Shown piece by piece: positions 1-6,747 of a stretch of DNA of 57,942 nucleotides (positions are counted from its first letter, which is position 1; every line of letters begins with the position of its first letter). Source of the DNA: a virus; the IMG/VR virus record IMGVR_UViG_3300025009_000122, positions 1-57,942 of that record. One strand, 5' to 3'. A program made the translations under genes and the position numbers. The notes beneath the pieces were generated by a model. It worked only from the letters and a program-made list of their open reading frames with translations, was not told where the DNA came from and searched no databases.

Positions 1-128
1 CCCCCCGGCCCAATTCGCCGCGCATTTGATGATTCGGTCGTTATCCTGTCCAATCGGCTCAGAGGCGGCTTTCATTTCCTTCGGATCCGTCGCCCTAAAG
101 CTGAAGATGTTCGCCATCCAGAGGCTGC
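1..128. repeat. Terminal direct repeat, left copy (circle closure)
   Basis: Bases 3-128 are identical to bases 57817-57942, and the match extends to 1-128 against 57815-57942 with one mismatch at base 2 (c here, a in the other copy). A DUF1643 reading frame continues through the join without interruption. The length suits an assembler k-mer overlap of a circular molecule better than a biological terminal repeat. The mismatch at base 2 changes a Val codon to Gly and is probably a contig-end error. Confidence 0.95.
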
Positions 129-324
129 CGTATCCCCACATGAAGGCATACTGGATGCACCGGCGCACGGTCGGATCGTCGATTTCTTCTGTCGCCGTCG
201 ATGGATTTAACCCGAGAAACATCGCTGGCGGTTTCGACGGATCCCAGGTCCTCCAGAGGAGATACCGGTAGGTTCGGCAGGGGGAGAAAAGGGCGCCTTT
301 TCGTGGCAAAGTTTGGAGCGTCAT
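1..324 (-). CDS. DUF1643 family protein, N-terminal part (continues at 57942-57629)
   Basis: The minus frame opens at ATG 324 and runs off the left edge. Joined through the terminal overlap it continues to the stop at 57629 and gives 169 residues. The family pattern is clear: FLGLNPSTA (about 37-45), DDPTVRRC (49-56), WGYG (63-66), NIFSFRATDP (72-81), and in the other part AWGNHG and HPLYL. DUF1643 proteins are common in phages and mobile elements; their biochemical role is not established. The start overlaps the stop of the upstream 81-residue gene (TAATG), so it belongs to the leftward operon and is followed by the HTH and integrase genes. Confidence 0.85.
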   Translation of the reverse strand, partial: MTLQTLPRKGALFSPCRTYRYLLWRTWDPSKPPAMFLGLNPSTATEEIDDPTVRRCIQYAFMWGYGSLWMANIFSFRATDPKEMKAASEPIGQDNDRIIKCAANWAGG

Positions 325-569
325 TACGCCTCTTTTACGGCCTTGGCTAGAGCGGCTTCAATCTGGTCTGATACTTTTTGAGGCCTCAACCATGGAAGCC
401 TTTCGATTTCGGCATAGGCCACTAAAAGCGCATCATAAAGCTCCCGCGCCAGCCCGGCCTTGACCCACTCGCCTGATTGATCTCCAGGCTCGGAGCATGT
501 GTATAGTCCGGGGCTATCTATTACGGATTTCAGCGTGATCGTTTTTATGTTCTTTTTTTTATCGTTCAT
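324..569 (-). CDS. Hypothetical protein, 81 aa
   Basis: I do not recognise a family. The protein starts with a lysine-rich stretch (NDKKKNIKTI), has a single CSEPGD segment and a C-terminal amphipathic half (ELYDALLVAYAEIERLPWL) that looks helical. It overlaps the DUF1643 start by one base, which supports co-translation in the leftward operon. The upstream SD is weak (AAAGAA). No membrane segment or signal peptide. Confidence 0.7.
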   Translation of the reverse strand: MNDKKKNIKTITLKSVIDSPGLYTCSEPGDQSGEWVKAGLARELYDALLVAYAEIERLPWLRPQKVSDQIEAALAKAVKEA

Positions 570-572
570 GAC

Positions 573-695
573 TCATTCTTTCTGGTGTTGGGCGAGTGGG
601 CCGGGTGGAGTCCCGCAGCCAATCTGCTCCCCGCCGTGTCCCTGCCCAAAAGCTACGGAGGGGAAGCCCACTCGTAAGTCAATCCTCTGGGTCAT
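573..695 (-). CDS. Possible 40-aa peptide in the leftward operon
   Basis: An ATG at 695 opens 40 codons rich in glycine, proline and glutamine, ending at TGA 573-575, four bases ahead of the next start. It overlaps the 3' end of the upstream 97-aa gene by 17 bases. It fills an otherwise empty ~110-base gap in a tightly packed operon, the only argument for it. Composition is not distinctive and no family is recognised, so it may be spacer. Confidence 0.25.
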   Translation of the reverse strand: MTQRIDLRVGFPSVAFGQGHGGEQIGCGTPPGPLAQHQKE

Positions 696-972
696 CTTTT
701 ACGGAGTTTCGAAGGCACTGACAAAGCGATTCAAACGCGGCGTTATACTCGATTTCATGCAAGCCGCCGCCTTCGGGTCCGTAAGCATGAGCCAAAGCAT
801 CAGGGCCAAAAACCCGCTTGAGCGCTGCCATGTCTTCCGGGTTATCCCTTCTGGCCGTGAAGATTGGTTCCATTGCCATTTTTTCCGCCTTCTTGCGCTG
901 CCCATCGCACGCAAGGCAACCAGAACCGCCGCAGAATCTGCAACCTCGAAAAGCGCCTTTGTATATCGCCAT
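679..972 (-). CDS. Small zinc-binding protein, 97 aa
   Basis: The N terminus holds a compact cysteine cluster, CRFCGG-SGCLACDGQ (residues ~11-24), resembling a DnaJ-type or knuckle zinc site. The rest is acidic and helical with no known domain (ARRDNPEDMAALKRVFGPDALAHAYG). ATG 972 follows a good SD (AGGGGG). One of several small cysteine-rich proteins in this operon; role unknown, probably nucleic-acid or protein binding by analogy. Confidence 0.75.
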   Translation of the reverse strand: MAIYKGAFRGCRFCGGSGCLACDGQRKKAEKMAMEPIFTARRDNPEDMAALKRVFGPDALAHAYGPEGGGLHEIEYNAAFESLCQCLRNSVKDDPED

Positions 973-987
973 AAAACCCCCTCTGTT

Positions 988-1389
988 TCACTTCAGACAA
1001 AATAACCGACTATCAGGATAATCGACTTCGAAAAACCCAAGCTTCCCCTTGCACGAAAAGAACGGAAGCGGTTCCGGCCGAGCGATCAGGAAACCGTAAG
1101 GACCGAAGAACCAAGGCGACCCGCGAAGAAAATCGACGCACCCGACTATCTCGGCCTTTCCGATAATTCCACCCATCTCAAAATGCGTCGGCCCAGGCAT
1201 GATGATGGGAGACTTAAAGAGCTTGGGGGAATTTTCGAGAATCCACAAATACCCTTCTTTGTCGAATGTCTTCGACACATGGATCAAAACTGGCCCCCTG
1301 TACTTTGTGGGCCACGTCCGGTTTTCGACCATTTTCCCCCCGTGCAGAATCGCCCACGCCCACGGCTGTTTTATCGATAACGTTTTCAT
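988..1389 (-). CDS. ASCH domain protein
   Basis: The 133-aa protein begins with the ASCH signature: SIKQPWAWAIL (about 5-15), the GK-VENRTW segment with conserved lysine and arginine, then YRGP--IH-SK. ASCH proteins adopt a PUA-like beta-barrel; bacterial and phage members are proposed RNA binders or small nucleases, and one characterised E. coli member (YqfB) is an amidohydrolase on modified cytidine. Length is normal for a stand-alone ASCH protein. The start overlaps the preceding stop as ATGA. It sits with Gp37/Gp68 and DUF1643 genes, a recurring accessory set on phages. The exact substrate cannot be read from sequence. Confidence 0.85.
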   Translation of the reverse strand: MKTLSIKQPWAWAILHGGKMVENRTWPTKYRGPVLIHVSKTFDKEGYLWILENSPKLFKSPIIMPGPTHFEMGGIIGKAEIVGCVDFLRGSPWFFGPYGFLIARPEPLPFFSCKGKLGFFEVDYPDSRLFCLK

Positions 1390-1595
1390 CTCTGGTCCTC
1401 TCCATCCGGCTTGACCCGGAATTGAAACCTGTGGCTTTTGGACAGGTCTTTGACGGCCCGCCCGGCTCTATCTTTTGTGGCGTACCGATTCCAAAAACCC
1501 CAAGTATCCGTTCCGAAATACGGATTTATCCATTCCACGACAAACGGCTTTTTCTTCGCTCGCTTCTTGTGCTTCGGAATCTCGGGTTCGATCAC
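1386..1595 (-). CDS. Hypothetical basic protein, 69 aa
   Basis: A lysine-rich N terminus (HKKRAKKK, residues ~9-16) precedes a compact aromatic region (WINPYFGTDTWGFWNRYATKDRA) ending in RFQFRVKPDG. The start ATG at 1595 overlaps the upstream TGA, and its own stop overlaps the ASCH start, so the three genes are translationally coupled. No family recognised; composition suggests a small nucleic-acid-binding protein, which is inference. Confidence 0.7.
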   Translation of the reverse strand: MIEPEIPKHKKRAKKKPFVVEWINPYFGTDTWGFWNRYATKDRAGRAVKDLSKSHRFQFRVKPDGEDQR

Positions 1596-1810
1596 GACTC
1601 CTCTCCTTCCGCGATCTCATCGAGCTTTTTCAATATTTCATCGATTTCTTTTTGAGCCTGCCTCATCCCCTCATGCCAATCGCATGTCCATGATCCCGCT
1701 CTCGCCGTATCCATGTTGGCGCAAGCGGTAATCCACTCTTTGTCGGCTATTGCGCTTCTGAGCTTCAGGAGTAGCTTGGTTTCTCTTTGATTTTTCGGCT
1801 GTTCGCTCAT
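1592..1810 (-). CDS. Hypothetical protein, 72 aa
   Basis: The start chosen is ATG 1810, overlapping the upstream TGA (ATGA). The open frame continues upstream, but that part is out of character and overlaps another gene. The protein is largely alpha-helical and charged (LLKLRSAIADKEWITACANM, then QAQKEIDEILKKLDEIAEG). The segment GSWTCDWHEGMRQAQKEIDE is the most distinctive. Unknown family; coupled at both ends to its neighbours. Confidence 0.65.
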   Translation of the reverse strand: MSEQPKNQRETKLLLKLRSAIADKEWITACANMDTARAGSWTCDWHEGMRQAQKEIDEILKKLDEIAEGEES

Positions 1811-2077
1811 TCGGCCTCCTTTTTTTCTTTGGCGGGTAAAAGAGAATCCGCAATGCGCCGAATCTCTACCGCCAAGTCTTTTGAGACGGAGTGCGCCTTC
1901 TCCATCATTTTCGCTACCCGGCTGGCCGAATACGTTTTCTGAGGATAATCGTCCAATAGGTCGGATGGGAGGGCCGGGCTTATAAAGCGCGCAGTGGCTA
2001 TAATGCTGAATCGGAAGCGCAAGGGGTGCTCCGCAGCATGGCATCCGGCCGTAAATATCGCCTGATTGGTGGCTCAT
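1807..2077 (-). CDS. Small protein, probably frameshifted
   Basis: The coupled start (ATG 2077, overlapping the stop of the Gp37/Gp68 gene) opens a frame with a short Cys/His segment (MPCCGAPL, HYSHCALYKPGPP). That frame soon loses protein character, while the +1 frame becomes convincing from about 1970 to the stop at 1807 (SDLLDDYPQKTYSASR then VAKMMEKAHSVSKDLAVEIR). A +1 shift near the C-rich run at 1965-1975 would give one protein of about 89 residues. Either a real (or programmed) frameshift, a sequencing error, or two overlapping small genes with the second starting at 2022. Function unknown. Confidence 0.5.
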
Positions 2078-2808
2078 CCGAGATTCTCCTTTCTCGGAAA
2101 CTCCCTGATAATCGGCACGCCTTCCGGAGCCTTCTTAATAAAGACCGGTACTCCAGCCGCTTGGCATTGCTCAATGATAGAGAGGAACCATTCGGCCTTC
2201 GCGGGGCGAGCTCCGGGGCCAGTCTCTTGCCCGACAATCACCCAATCGAGCCACCGGAGCATCGGCGGGAGAAAGTCGAAGGGGCCGATAAGCGGCTCCA
2301 TGCTTATGAACCGAACGGCGGGAATGTCCTTGAGGGTAAGAATGCGGTGGTCTTCGCATTGGCTTTCGACCGTTGCGCCTGCCCACCAATTTTCAGGAAG
2401 AGGAGTGTTGGCACCAGATTTGAACCGAAGGCCTGCGTAATCATTCATAAGCTTGGCCATATTCTCCGGCCGCTTGGTAAGGAAAATGAAAGTGTGATGA
2501 TCGCAATACTCGGCGGTGCGGAAAACTTTCGGGGTTAAATCTTTGGGAACATCATCATGAAAAAGATCCCCCATCGAACAGACGAAGATCCGGCGCGGCT
2601 TTTTCCATATCTCTGGCAATTTCAGTTGATCAGGATGAAACACTCCTGGCTTGAAGGGTTCGTCTTCTGGGTATCCGTACCGCCCGCGAAGCCGGTGAGC
2701 CATGCGCTTGGCGTAGCATCTTGCGCACCCAGGCGAGATCGGAGAGCATCCAGTCACAGGGTTAATCGAGGCATCCGTCCATTCGATCTTGCTATTTTGC
2801 GCCATCAT
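2074..2808 (-). CDS. Phage Gp37/Gp68 family protein (DUF5131)
   Basis: The 244-aa protein has the family's N terminus, KIEWTDASINPVTGCSPISP-GC-RCYA, with three close cysteines (CxxxxxxxCxxC) like the cluster-binding loop of radical SAM enzymes. It then shows RIFVCSMGDLFHDDVP and FIFLTKRPENM, typical of this family. Members occur in phages and mobile islands. They look like radical-SAM-fold enzymes, but no reaction is established. ATG 2808 follows a strong SD (GGAGGTGA); ATG 2805 is a possible alternative. Tight overlaps on both sides place it in the leftward operon beside other accessory nucleic-acid genes. Confidence 0.85.
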   Translation of the reverse strand: MMAQNSKIEWTDASINPVTGCSPISPGCARCYAKRMAHRLRGRYGYPEDEPFKPGVFHPDQLKLPEIWKKPRRIFVCSMGDLFHDDVPKDLTPKVFRTAEYCDHHTFIFLTKRPENMAKLMNDYAGLRFKSGANTPLPENWWAGATVESQCEDHRILTLKDIPAVRFISMEPLIGPFDFLPPMLRWLDWVIVGQETGPGARPAKAEWFLSIIEQCQAAGVPVFIKKAPEGVPIIREFPRKENLG

Positions 2809-2983
2809 TCACCTCCATTCTCTCCCATTCCGGGCAATCGTCGGGATCTTCATTGTTCGGACCTCTCCCATCTACCGTGCAATGGGTGCAGGCCATGACA
2901 TCCTCTTCGATGTTCATAAGGCAATCGTCTATATCGCCACCGCAATAGCAAAGTTCTCCACAATCAGGGCATTCGTGAGCCAT
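2792..2983 (-). CDS. Small cysteine-rich acidic protein, 63 aa
   Basis: Two cysteine pairs near the N terminus (CPDCGELCYCGG, residues ~5-16) and a second set (CTHCTVDG) suggest a zinc ribbon. The rest is very acidic (DIDDCLMNIEEDV, NNEDPDDCPEWERME). It overlaps the upstream DUF6011 gene by 20 bases and the downstream Gp37/Gp68 gene by 17. Family not recognised; probably a small protein-binding zinc protein. Confidence 0.7.
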   Translation of the reverse strand: MAHECPDCGELCYCGGDIDDCLMNIEEDVMACTHCTVDGRGPNNEDPDDCPEWERMEVNDGAK

Positions 2984-3233
2984 CGTTCCCTCCTATAGTT
3001 GCGACCATCCCCCTAATCCCCCTCAATTCCCCCCGCAAAAGGCCACCCATCGGATACCCCATAGCCTTGTCGATCCGCTCAAGAATATCCCCGAGCTTCA
3101 CCGGCTTTTCCTTCTCCCGCTTCTCCCAACACTCGGGGCCATACCCTCTCGCGATGCTCACCGGGTCCGTTAGAATGCGGCCGCAGCGGAGACAGCGAAC
3201 GAAACCGGAGGGGAATAGCTCGGGCTGGTTCAT
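2964..3233 (-). CDS. DUF6011-type zinc-finger protein, 89 aa
   Basis: The pattern CLRCGRILTDPVSIARGYGPECW (Cys pair, then GxGP-C) at about residues 14-36 is the DUF6011 signature of small phage and actinobacterial proteins, presumably a four-cysteine-type zinc site. The C-terminal half is a basic helix followed by glycine-rich sequence. Start ATG 3233 overlaps the upstream TGA (ATGA). Function unknown; likely nucleic-acid related from the operon context. Confidence 0.7.
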   Translation of the reverse strand: MNQPELFPSGFVRCLRCGRILTDPVSIARGYGPECWEKREKEKPVKLGDILERIDKAMGYPMGGLLRGELRGIRGMVATIGGNDGSRMP

Positions 3234-3622
3234 AGTTTAAAGACGATCCCCCGGCAGTATTTCTGACCGTCTTCCATAATGTCAAAAGTGGCATGCGGGA
3301 TATCGGTCTCATAAACCCATGCGTATCCGTCCCGGTCGAATATCCCTGTAACTTTTCTGGCATTCTTCTTTTGCGCCTCAAAATAGGGGCATTCGTCATT
3401 GTCGCAGTCATTCTGCAGAAGGCCGGCTGGTGTGAAAAATGCCTCCCCTTCGTCGTAGCAAGTCAATTCGTCGCTGACCGCTCCCCTGATTTCTATGAGA
3501 TCATCGGAGGCCCCAAAGATCACGACAAGCCCGCTTCTCTTTGCCGCCATTATTTCGCTGATCGAAATCTCTTTCAGGTATTCCCTTCCGTTCAGAAGGG
3601 CCGCGAATTCTTCTTTGGTCAT
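3230..3622 (-). CDS. Hypothetical protein, 130 aa
   Basis: I do not recognise this family. The protein is acidic with a central stretch rich in Asp and Glu (ELTCYDEGEAFF, NDCDNDECPYFEAQ) and a beta-rich C terminus (GYAWVYETDIPHATFDIM). Cysteines at CDNDEC might bind metal, but spacing is not diagnostic. Start ATG 3622 has an AAGGAGG SD (from TTAAGGAGGCACC). It is coupled by ATGA to the downstream DUF6011 gene. Confidence 0.7.
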   Translation of the reverse strand: MTKEEFAALLNGREYLKEISISEIMAAKRSGLVVIFGASDDLIEIRGAVSDELTCYDEGEAFFTPAGLLQNDCDNDECPYFEAQKKNARKVTGIFDRDGYAWVYETDIPHATFDIMEDGQKYCRGIVFKL

Positions 3623-3633
3623 TTGGTGCCTCC

Positions 3634-3945
3634 TTAAAGTTTATTCCCGAGTGAAAGGTATTTATTCAGATGCTTCAAACAGATCGCAGCCGGGTTGAAC
3701 CCTTCCCAAAACTTCGCGAACCCTTCCCGCTCCCGCCTGTCGTGGCACCCCTCTTCTCCGGGGCGGGAAGCACAAAGGGAGATCCCCTGTAGATCCGAAA
3801 CCTTGGTGCTCATCCCCCTCTCCCCGAATGCTTCATGATGGAAATGGTTCGGCCCGGGTCGGCTGCAAACATCGCAGGGCTCAAGCCTTACGAATGCGCG
3901 GTACTTTTCGGAGCGGAACGGGGTGATTTTCGGGCAAGCGATCAT
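3634..3945 (-). CDS. Ref/DUF968-like HNH nuclease
   Basis: The 103-aa protein has the arrangement of DUF968/Ref-type small nucleases: RAFVRLEPCDVCSRPGPNHFHH (CxxC followed by NHxHH), then an S-D---SLC motif and CHDRRERE-GFAKF. P1 Ref and similar proteins are RecA-associated HNH nucleases; related small proteins sit beside NinB in lambdoid recombination modules. Here it directly follows NinB with an ATGA overlap, which supports a role in phage recombination. The metal-binding His and Cys residues are visible; activity is inferred. Confidence 0.7.
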   Translation of the reverse strand: MIACPKITPFRSEKYRAFVRLEPCDVCSRPGPNHFHHEAFGERGMSTKVSDLQGISLCASRPGEEGCHDRREREGFAKFWEGFNPAAICLKHLNKYLSLGNKL

Positions 3946-4421
3946 CGCCTTATCCCCATTGCGAGGTGATACCGATCTTCCGGCCTCGGAAGGACGATCC
4001 CGATCCCGGCGGCGTCGTGCTCGATATCTTTAAGGTATTCCGTAAATTGGGCCGTGGTCGCTGTCGTGGTGCTCGTGAGCTTAACGATTGCGTCATATAA
4101 AGCCCTTGCCTCGACCTTCCCACCCATCCGGTAAACCTTCCGAACCGTCTCAATCGTTTCGGCATAATCCGGATCGTCTCTTTCGTAGATCGGAACGAGA
4201 AATTTTCCCTTGTACCGAAGATGAACCGCGTCCTTGGTTTCCCCGAGAGATGCCCCTATAATCGTGTGCCACATCCACATGAGAGAATTCTGAGCTACCG
4301 TTCTATCCTGGTGGTGCGGCCTGATTACGAGCTCGTGGAGCGGGGCGAACGGTATCAGGTTGATAATCTCGCTCGCCCGCTCCTTGAGGGAGGTGTCCCG
4401 TATGATGATCGTTTGCTTCAT
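3942..4421 (-). CDS. ninB: NinB family recombination protein
   Basis: The 159-aa protein matches the NinB (lambda Orf) family in length and pattern: PHHQDRTVAQNSLMW-W (about 35-51), then a conserved block with RYKGKFLVPIYERDDP, and a C-terminal region TQFTEYLKDIEHDAAGIGI-LP-PEDRY. Lambda Orf binds SSB-coated single strands and helps load recombinases, replacing RecFOR functions. It lies between a UvrD-like helicase and a Ref-like nuclease, with ATGA overlaps on both sides, in the same operon as a RecT-like annealing protein. Confidence 0.85.
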   Translation of the reverse strand: MKQTIIIRDTSLKERASEIINLIPFAPLHELVIRPHHQDRTVAQNSLMWMWHTIIGASLGETKDAVHLRYKGKFLVPIYERDDPDYAETIETVRKVYRMGGKVEARALYDAIVKLTSTTTATTAQFTEYLKDIEHDAAGIGIVLPRPEDRYHLAMGIRR

Positions 4422-6166
4422 GCCTCCCCAACGAACCGACTCACAGGGTTTTCGTAGACTTTTCCGTTCTCCCCCTCGGTGATCGTCGGCCGGATCGTCA
4501 AAATGAGCTGATTTCGGGCCCTAGTCATGGCAACGTAAAAGAGTCTCCGCTCCTCCTCGATCTCGCCCGCCGCGATCGCCTGCTTCGAAGGCATGATCCC
4601 GTCATTGCATCCGGCGATGATCACCGTAGGAAATTCAAGCCCCTTAGCTGCATGGACGGTCATGAGGTGCAGCGTGTCTGTTTCCTCTTCAACCTCGTCC
4701 TGGATGTCCCAGACGGCGAGCCATGCGAGGTAATCGGCAAGCGCTGGTTCCGCGCCGAGTGAACGCTCGTCGGCGTTGAAGGCGAAGTCTCTCGCAGGTA
4801 CAAACTTTTCGTCTTTCAAGAATTCATCGAGTTCCCACAAAGCGCCCACGAACGGCGACTCCTGATTGACCTTGAGAAAAAAATTCCCTTCCGGAATACC
4901 GTGCTTGTACCATTCCTCGAAGTGGCTCGCTCCGTCTTGCGCCGCTCTCAGCCTGATTTCGGCGTAATCGGTCGGCGTAAGCCCGATCAGCTCCCGGATC
5001 AACATGAACGAAAAGTTATCGTATGGATTGACGATGAGCTTCAGGAAGGCATGGAAACGGCGGAATTCCTCCGAGCCCGTCAGCTTCGTCTTCCGGCCGA
5101 CGTAGTTGTGCTGAATCCCGGCCTCGGTGAGGAGGGAGGAGAGCTTGAGCAGGAGGGCATGGTTGCGGGAAAGGACCGCCATGGACTCTTCCGGGAGAAG
5201 CCATGCGCGGATGATCTCGACAAGTTTTTCGGAATCTGCCTCTCGATGCACCTGGGGGCATGGCGGGGCGAGCACGGGCGCTTTCCTCACCGGCACCATC
5301 GTCTTTTCGATTCTCCCCCGGTTGTGCGCGATCAACCTATTCGAGGCCTCGACGATTTCCGCGACGCTCCGGTAATTCGTTTCGAGCCGGTAGATATCGA
5401 ATTCATGTTGCTGCTCGATGAGGTATTCGGGAACGGCGCCGCGAAAGGCATATATGCTCTGGTCTGCATCCCCAACGGCGAAAAGAGAGGCGCCGGTCAT
5501 ATCGCAAAGATGATTAATGATGCTCCATTGCATCGGGTCTATGTCCTGGCATTCATCCACCATGATGTGCCGGATGTGGAGATGCTTCGCCATGATCGGT
5601 ATCAGGCGCCACATGGCATGGAGAAGCTCCCCGTAGGTCGTGGAGTTGTTTTCCCGGCATCGGTTTATAAAGGCGGCAAAGAGAGCCTTTCCTGGATCGT
5701 TCTCGCGTGGAAGTTCGCCCCGCTCGTAATACGCGGCAAACATGGCATCGATCTCTTTTTTCGGGACCTTCCAAGATTTTTTGAAGACCCCGAGCTCGGC
5801 CGCCACTTCCTTGAGTAAGAATGACTCTTCCCATTCGGAATAAATGGTTACGTTCGACGGACGCAGGCCGATGGTTTCACCGAATTTCCGGACCATCTGC
5901 AGGGAGATACCGTGCATGGTCCCGAGGTAGCAACGGTGGGCTTTCGATCCGATCCGGGTTTCGAGGCGGGTCCGGATCTCGCCGGCCGCCTTCCGGGTGA
6001 AGGAGAACGCCATTATTTCAAAGGGGCTCACCTTTTTATTTTCGATCAGGTGGGCGATCCGTTCGGTTAATACGCGGGTTTTCCCGGATCCGGCCCCGGC
6101 GATCACAAGGGCGCGCCTCGATTCGGTTTCAACGGCCGCCTGCTGTTGAGGGTCAAGCTGCATCAT
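4418..6166 (-). CDS. UvrD/Rep-type superfamily 1 helicase
   Basis: The 582-aa protein carries the SF1A motifs in order: Q motif LDPQQQAAV, Walker A GAGSGKT, Ia AFSFTRKAA, Walker B MVDECQDID, III GDADQSIYAFRGA, IV LETNYRS, V TVHAAKGLEF and VI RRLFYVAMTRAR. These are DNA-dependent ATPases unwinding 3' to 5'. It is slightly shorter than Rep/UvrD (~670-720 aa). The start is taken at ATG 6166, which overlaps the upstream TGA and follows GGAGGTG; the frame extends further upstream without support. Being next to a Rad50-like ATPase and a RecT-like gene, it probably processes ends or recombination intermediates. Confidence 0.92.
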   Translation of the reverse strand: MMQLDPQQQAAVETESRRALVIAGAGSGKTRVLTERIAHLIENKKVSPFEIMAFSFTRKAAGEIRTRLETRIGSKAHRCYLGTMHGISLQMVRKFGETIGLRPSNVTIYSEWEESFLLKEVAAELGVFKKSWKVPKKEIDAMFAAYYERGELPRENDPGKALFAAFINRCRENNSTTYGELLHAMWRLIPIMAKHLHIRHIMVDECQDIDPMQWSIINHLCDMTGASLFAVGDADQSIYAFRGAVPEYLIEQQHEFDIYRLETNYRSVAEIVEASNRLIAHNRGRIEKTMVPVRKAPVLAPPCPQVHREADSEKLVEIIRAWLLPEESMAVLSRNHALLLKLSSLLTEAGIQHNYVGRKTKLTGSEEFRRFHAFLKLIVNPYDNFSFMLIRELIGLTPTDYAEIRLRAAQDGASHFEEWYKHGIPEGNFFLKVNQESPFVGALWELDEFLKDEKFVPARDFAFNADERSLGAEPALADYLAWLAVWDIQDEVEEETDTLHLMTVHAAKGLEFPTVIIAGCNDGIMPSKQAIAAGEIEEERRLFYVAMTRARNQLILTIRPTITEGENGKVYENPVSRFVGEA

Positions 6167-6729
6167 TTCACCTCCACAACGGACCATTCTGTCGGGGTGA
6201 GTGGCGGAACGTGGCAGGTCGAAAGTACGACCTGAACATCTTCGGGGAGCCTCGAAAGGTGCTCAAGGGCGACAAGGAGACGCGCATCGTCAAGCTCGGC
6301 CGCCTCGACGATGAGGATCTTCTCCCCTTCCCCGAGCATGGCGAAGGAAAGAGCCTGATTGAAAAGCACCCGCTGGCCCCCGGAAAGACCTTTATGCGGA
6401 CGGCGCACCCCGTTCAGCTCCCATCCGATCCAGACGCTTCCGTCTTCGCCGATCTCGAGAAGCGCTTTCCCCTCGGGAAGCACAAGGCTCATCTTCTCGG
6501 AAAGCGCCTCCGCGGTCGAAGCGAGCGCCGCCGCTTTCTGTCCCCTCAGCTCGGCAAGTTCTTCCTTTACCGTCTGATTGTCGAGCTCGATCTTTGTAAC
6601 GTCCTTCCGGGCCTTTTCGATTTCCTCGTCGAGCCCCTTCGCTTTATGGAAGAGGTTCTCGCCGGTTCGGAGTTCCGTCAGCTTCGCCTGCAAGCCGGTC
6701 ACCTGTTGAGTGAGCATTTCGATGTCCAT
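6163..6729 (-). CDS. Rad50/SMC-like ATPase, C-terminal half (separate gene)
   Basis: The 188-aa protein starts with a coiled coil (~residues 1-65), then an ATPase C lobe with ABC signature LSGGQRVLFNQ (~115-125) and a Walker B-like strand ILIVEAAELDD (~138-148). No Walker A is present; that motif is in the gene just upstream. In the Walker B strand the usual Asp is Val while the Glu (E142) is kept, an unusual feature. ATPase function therefore needs pairing with the upstream half. Gap to the upstream gene is 18 bases; it couples to the helicase by ATGA. Confidence 0.75.
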   Translation of the reverse strand: MDIEMLTQQVTGLQAKLTELRTGENLFHKAKGLDEEIEKARKDVTKIELDNQTVKEELAELRGQKAAALASTAEALSEKMSLVLPEGKALLEIGEDGSVWIGWELNGVRRPHKGLSGGQRVLFNQALSFAMLGEGEKILIVEAAELDDARLLVALEHLSRLPEDVQVVLSTCHVPPLTPTEWSVVEVK

Positions 6730-6747
6730 CGATCAGATCCCCCCTTT

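Noticed and set aside
4901-5818. 305-codon plus-strand open frame
   Set aside because: Antisense to the UvrD-type helicase, whose motifs are complete; no SD and no protein motif in the antisense frame.
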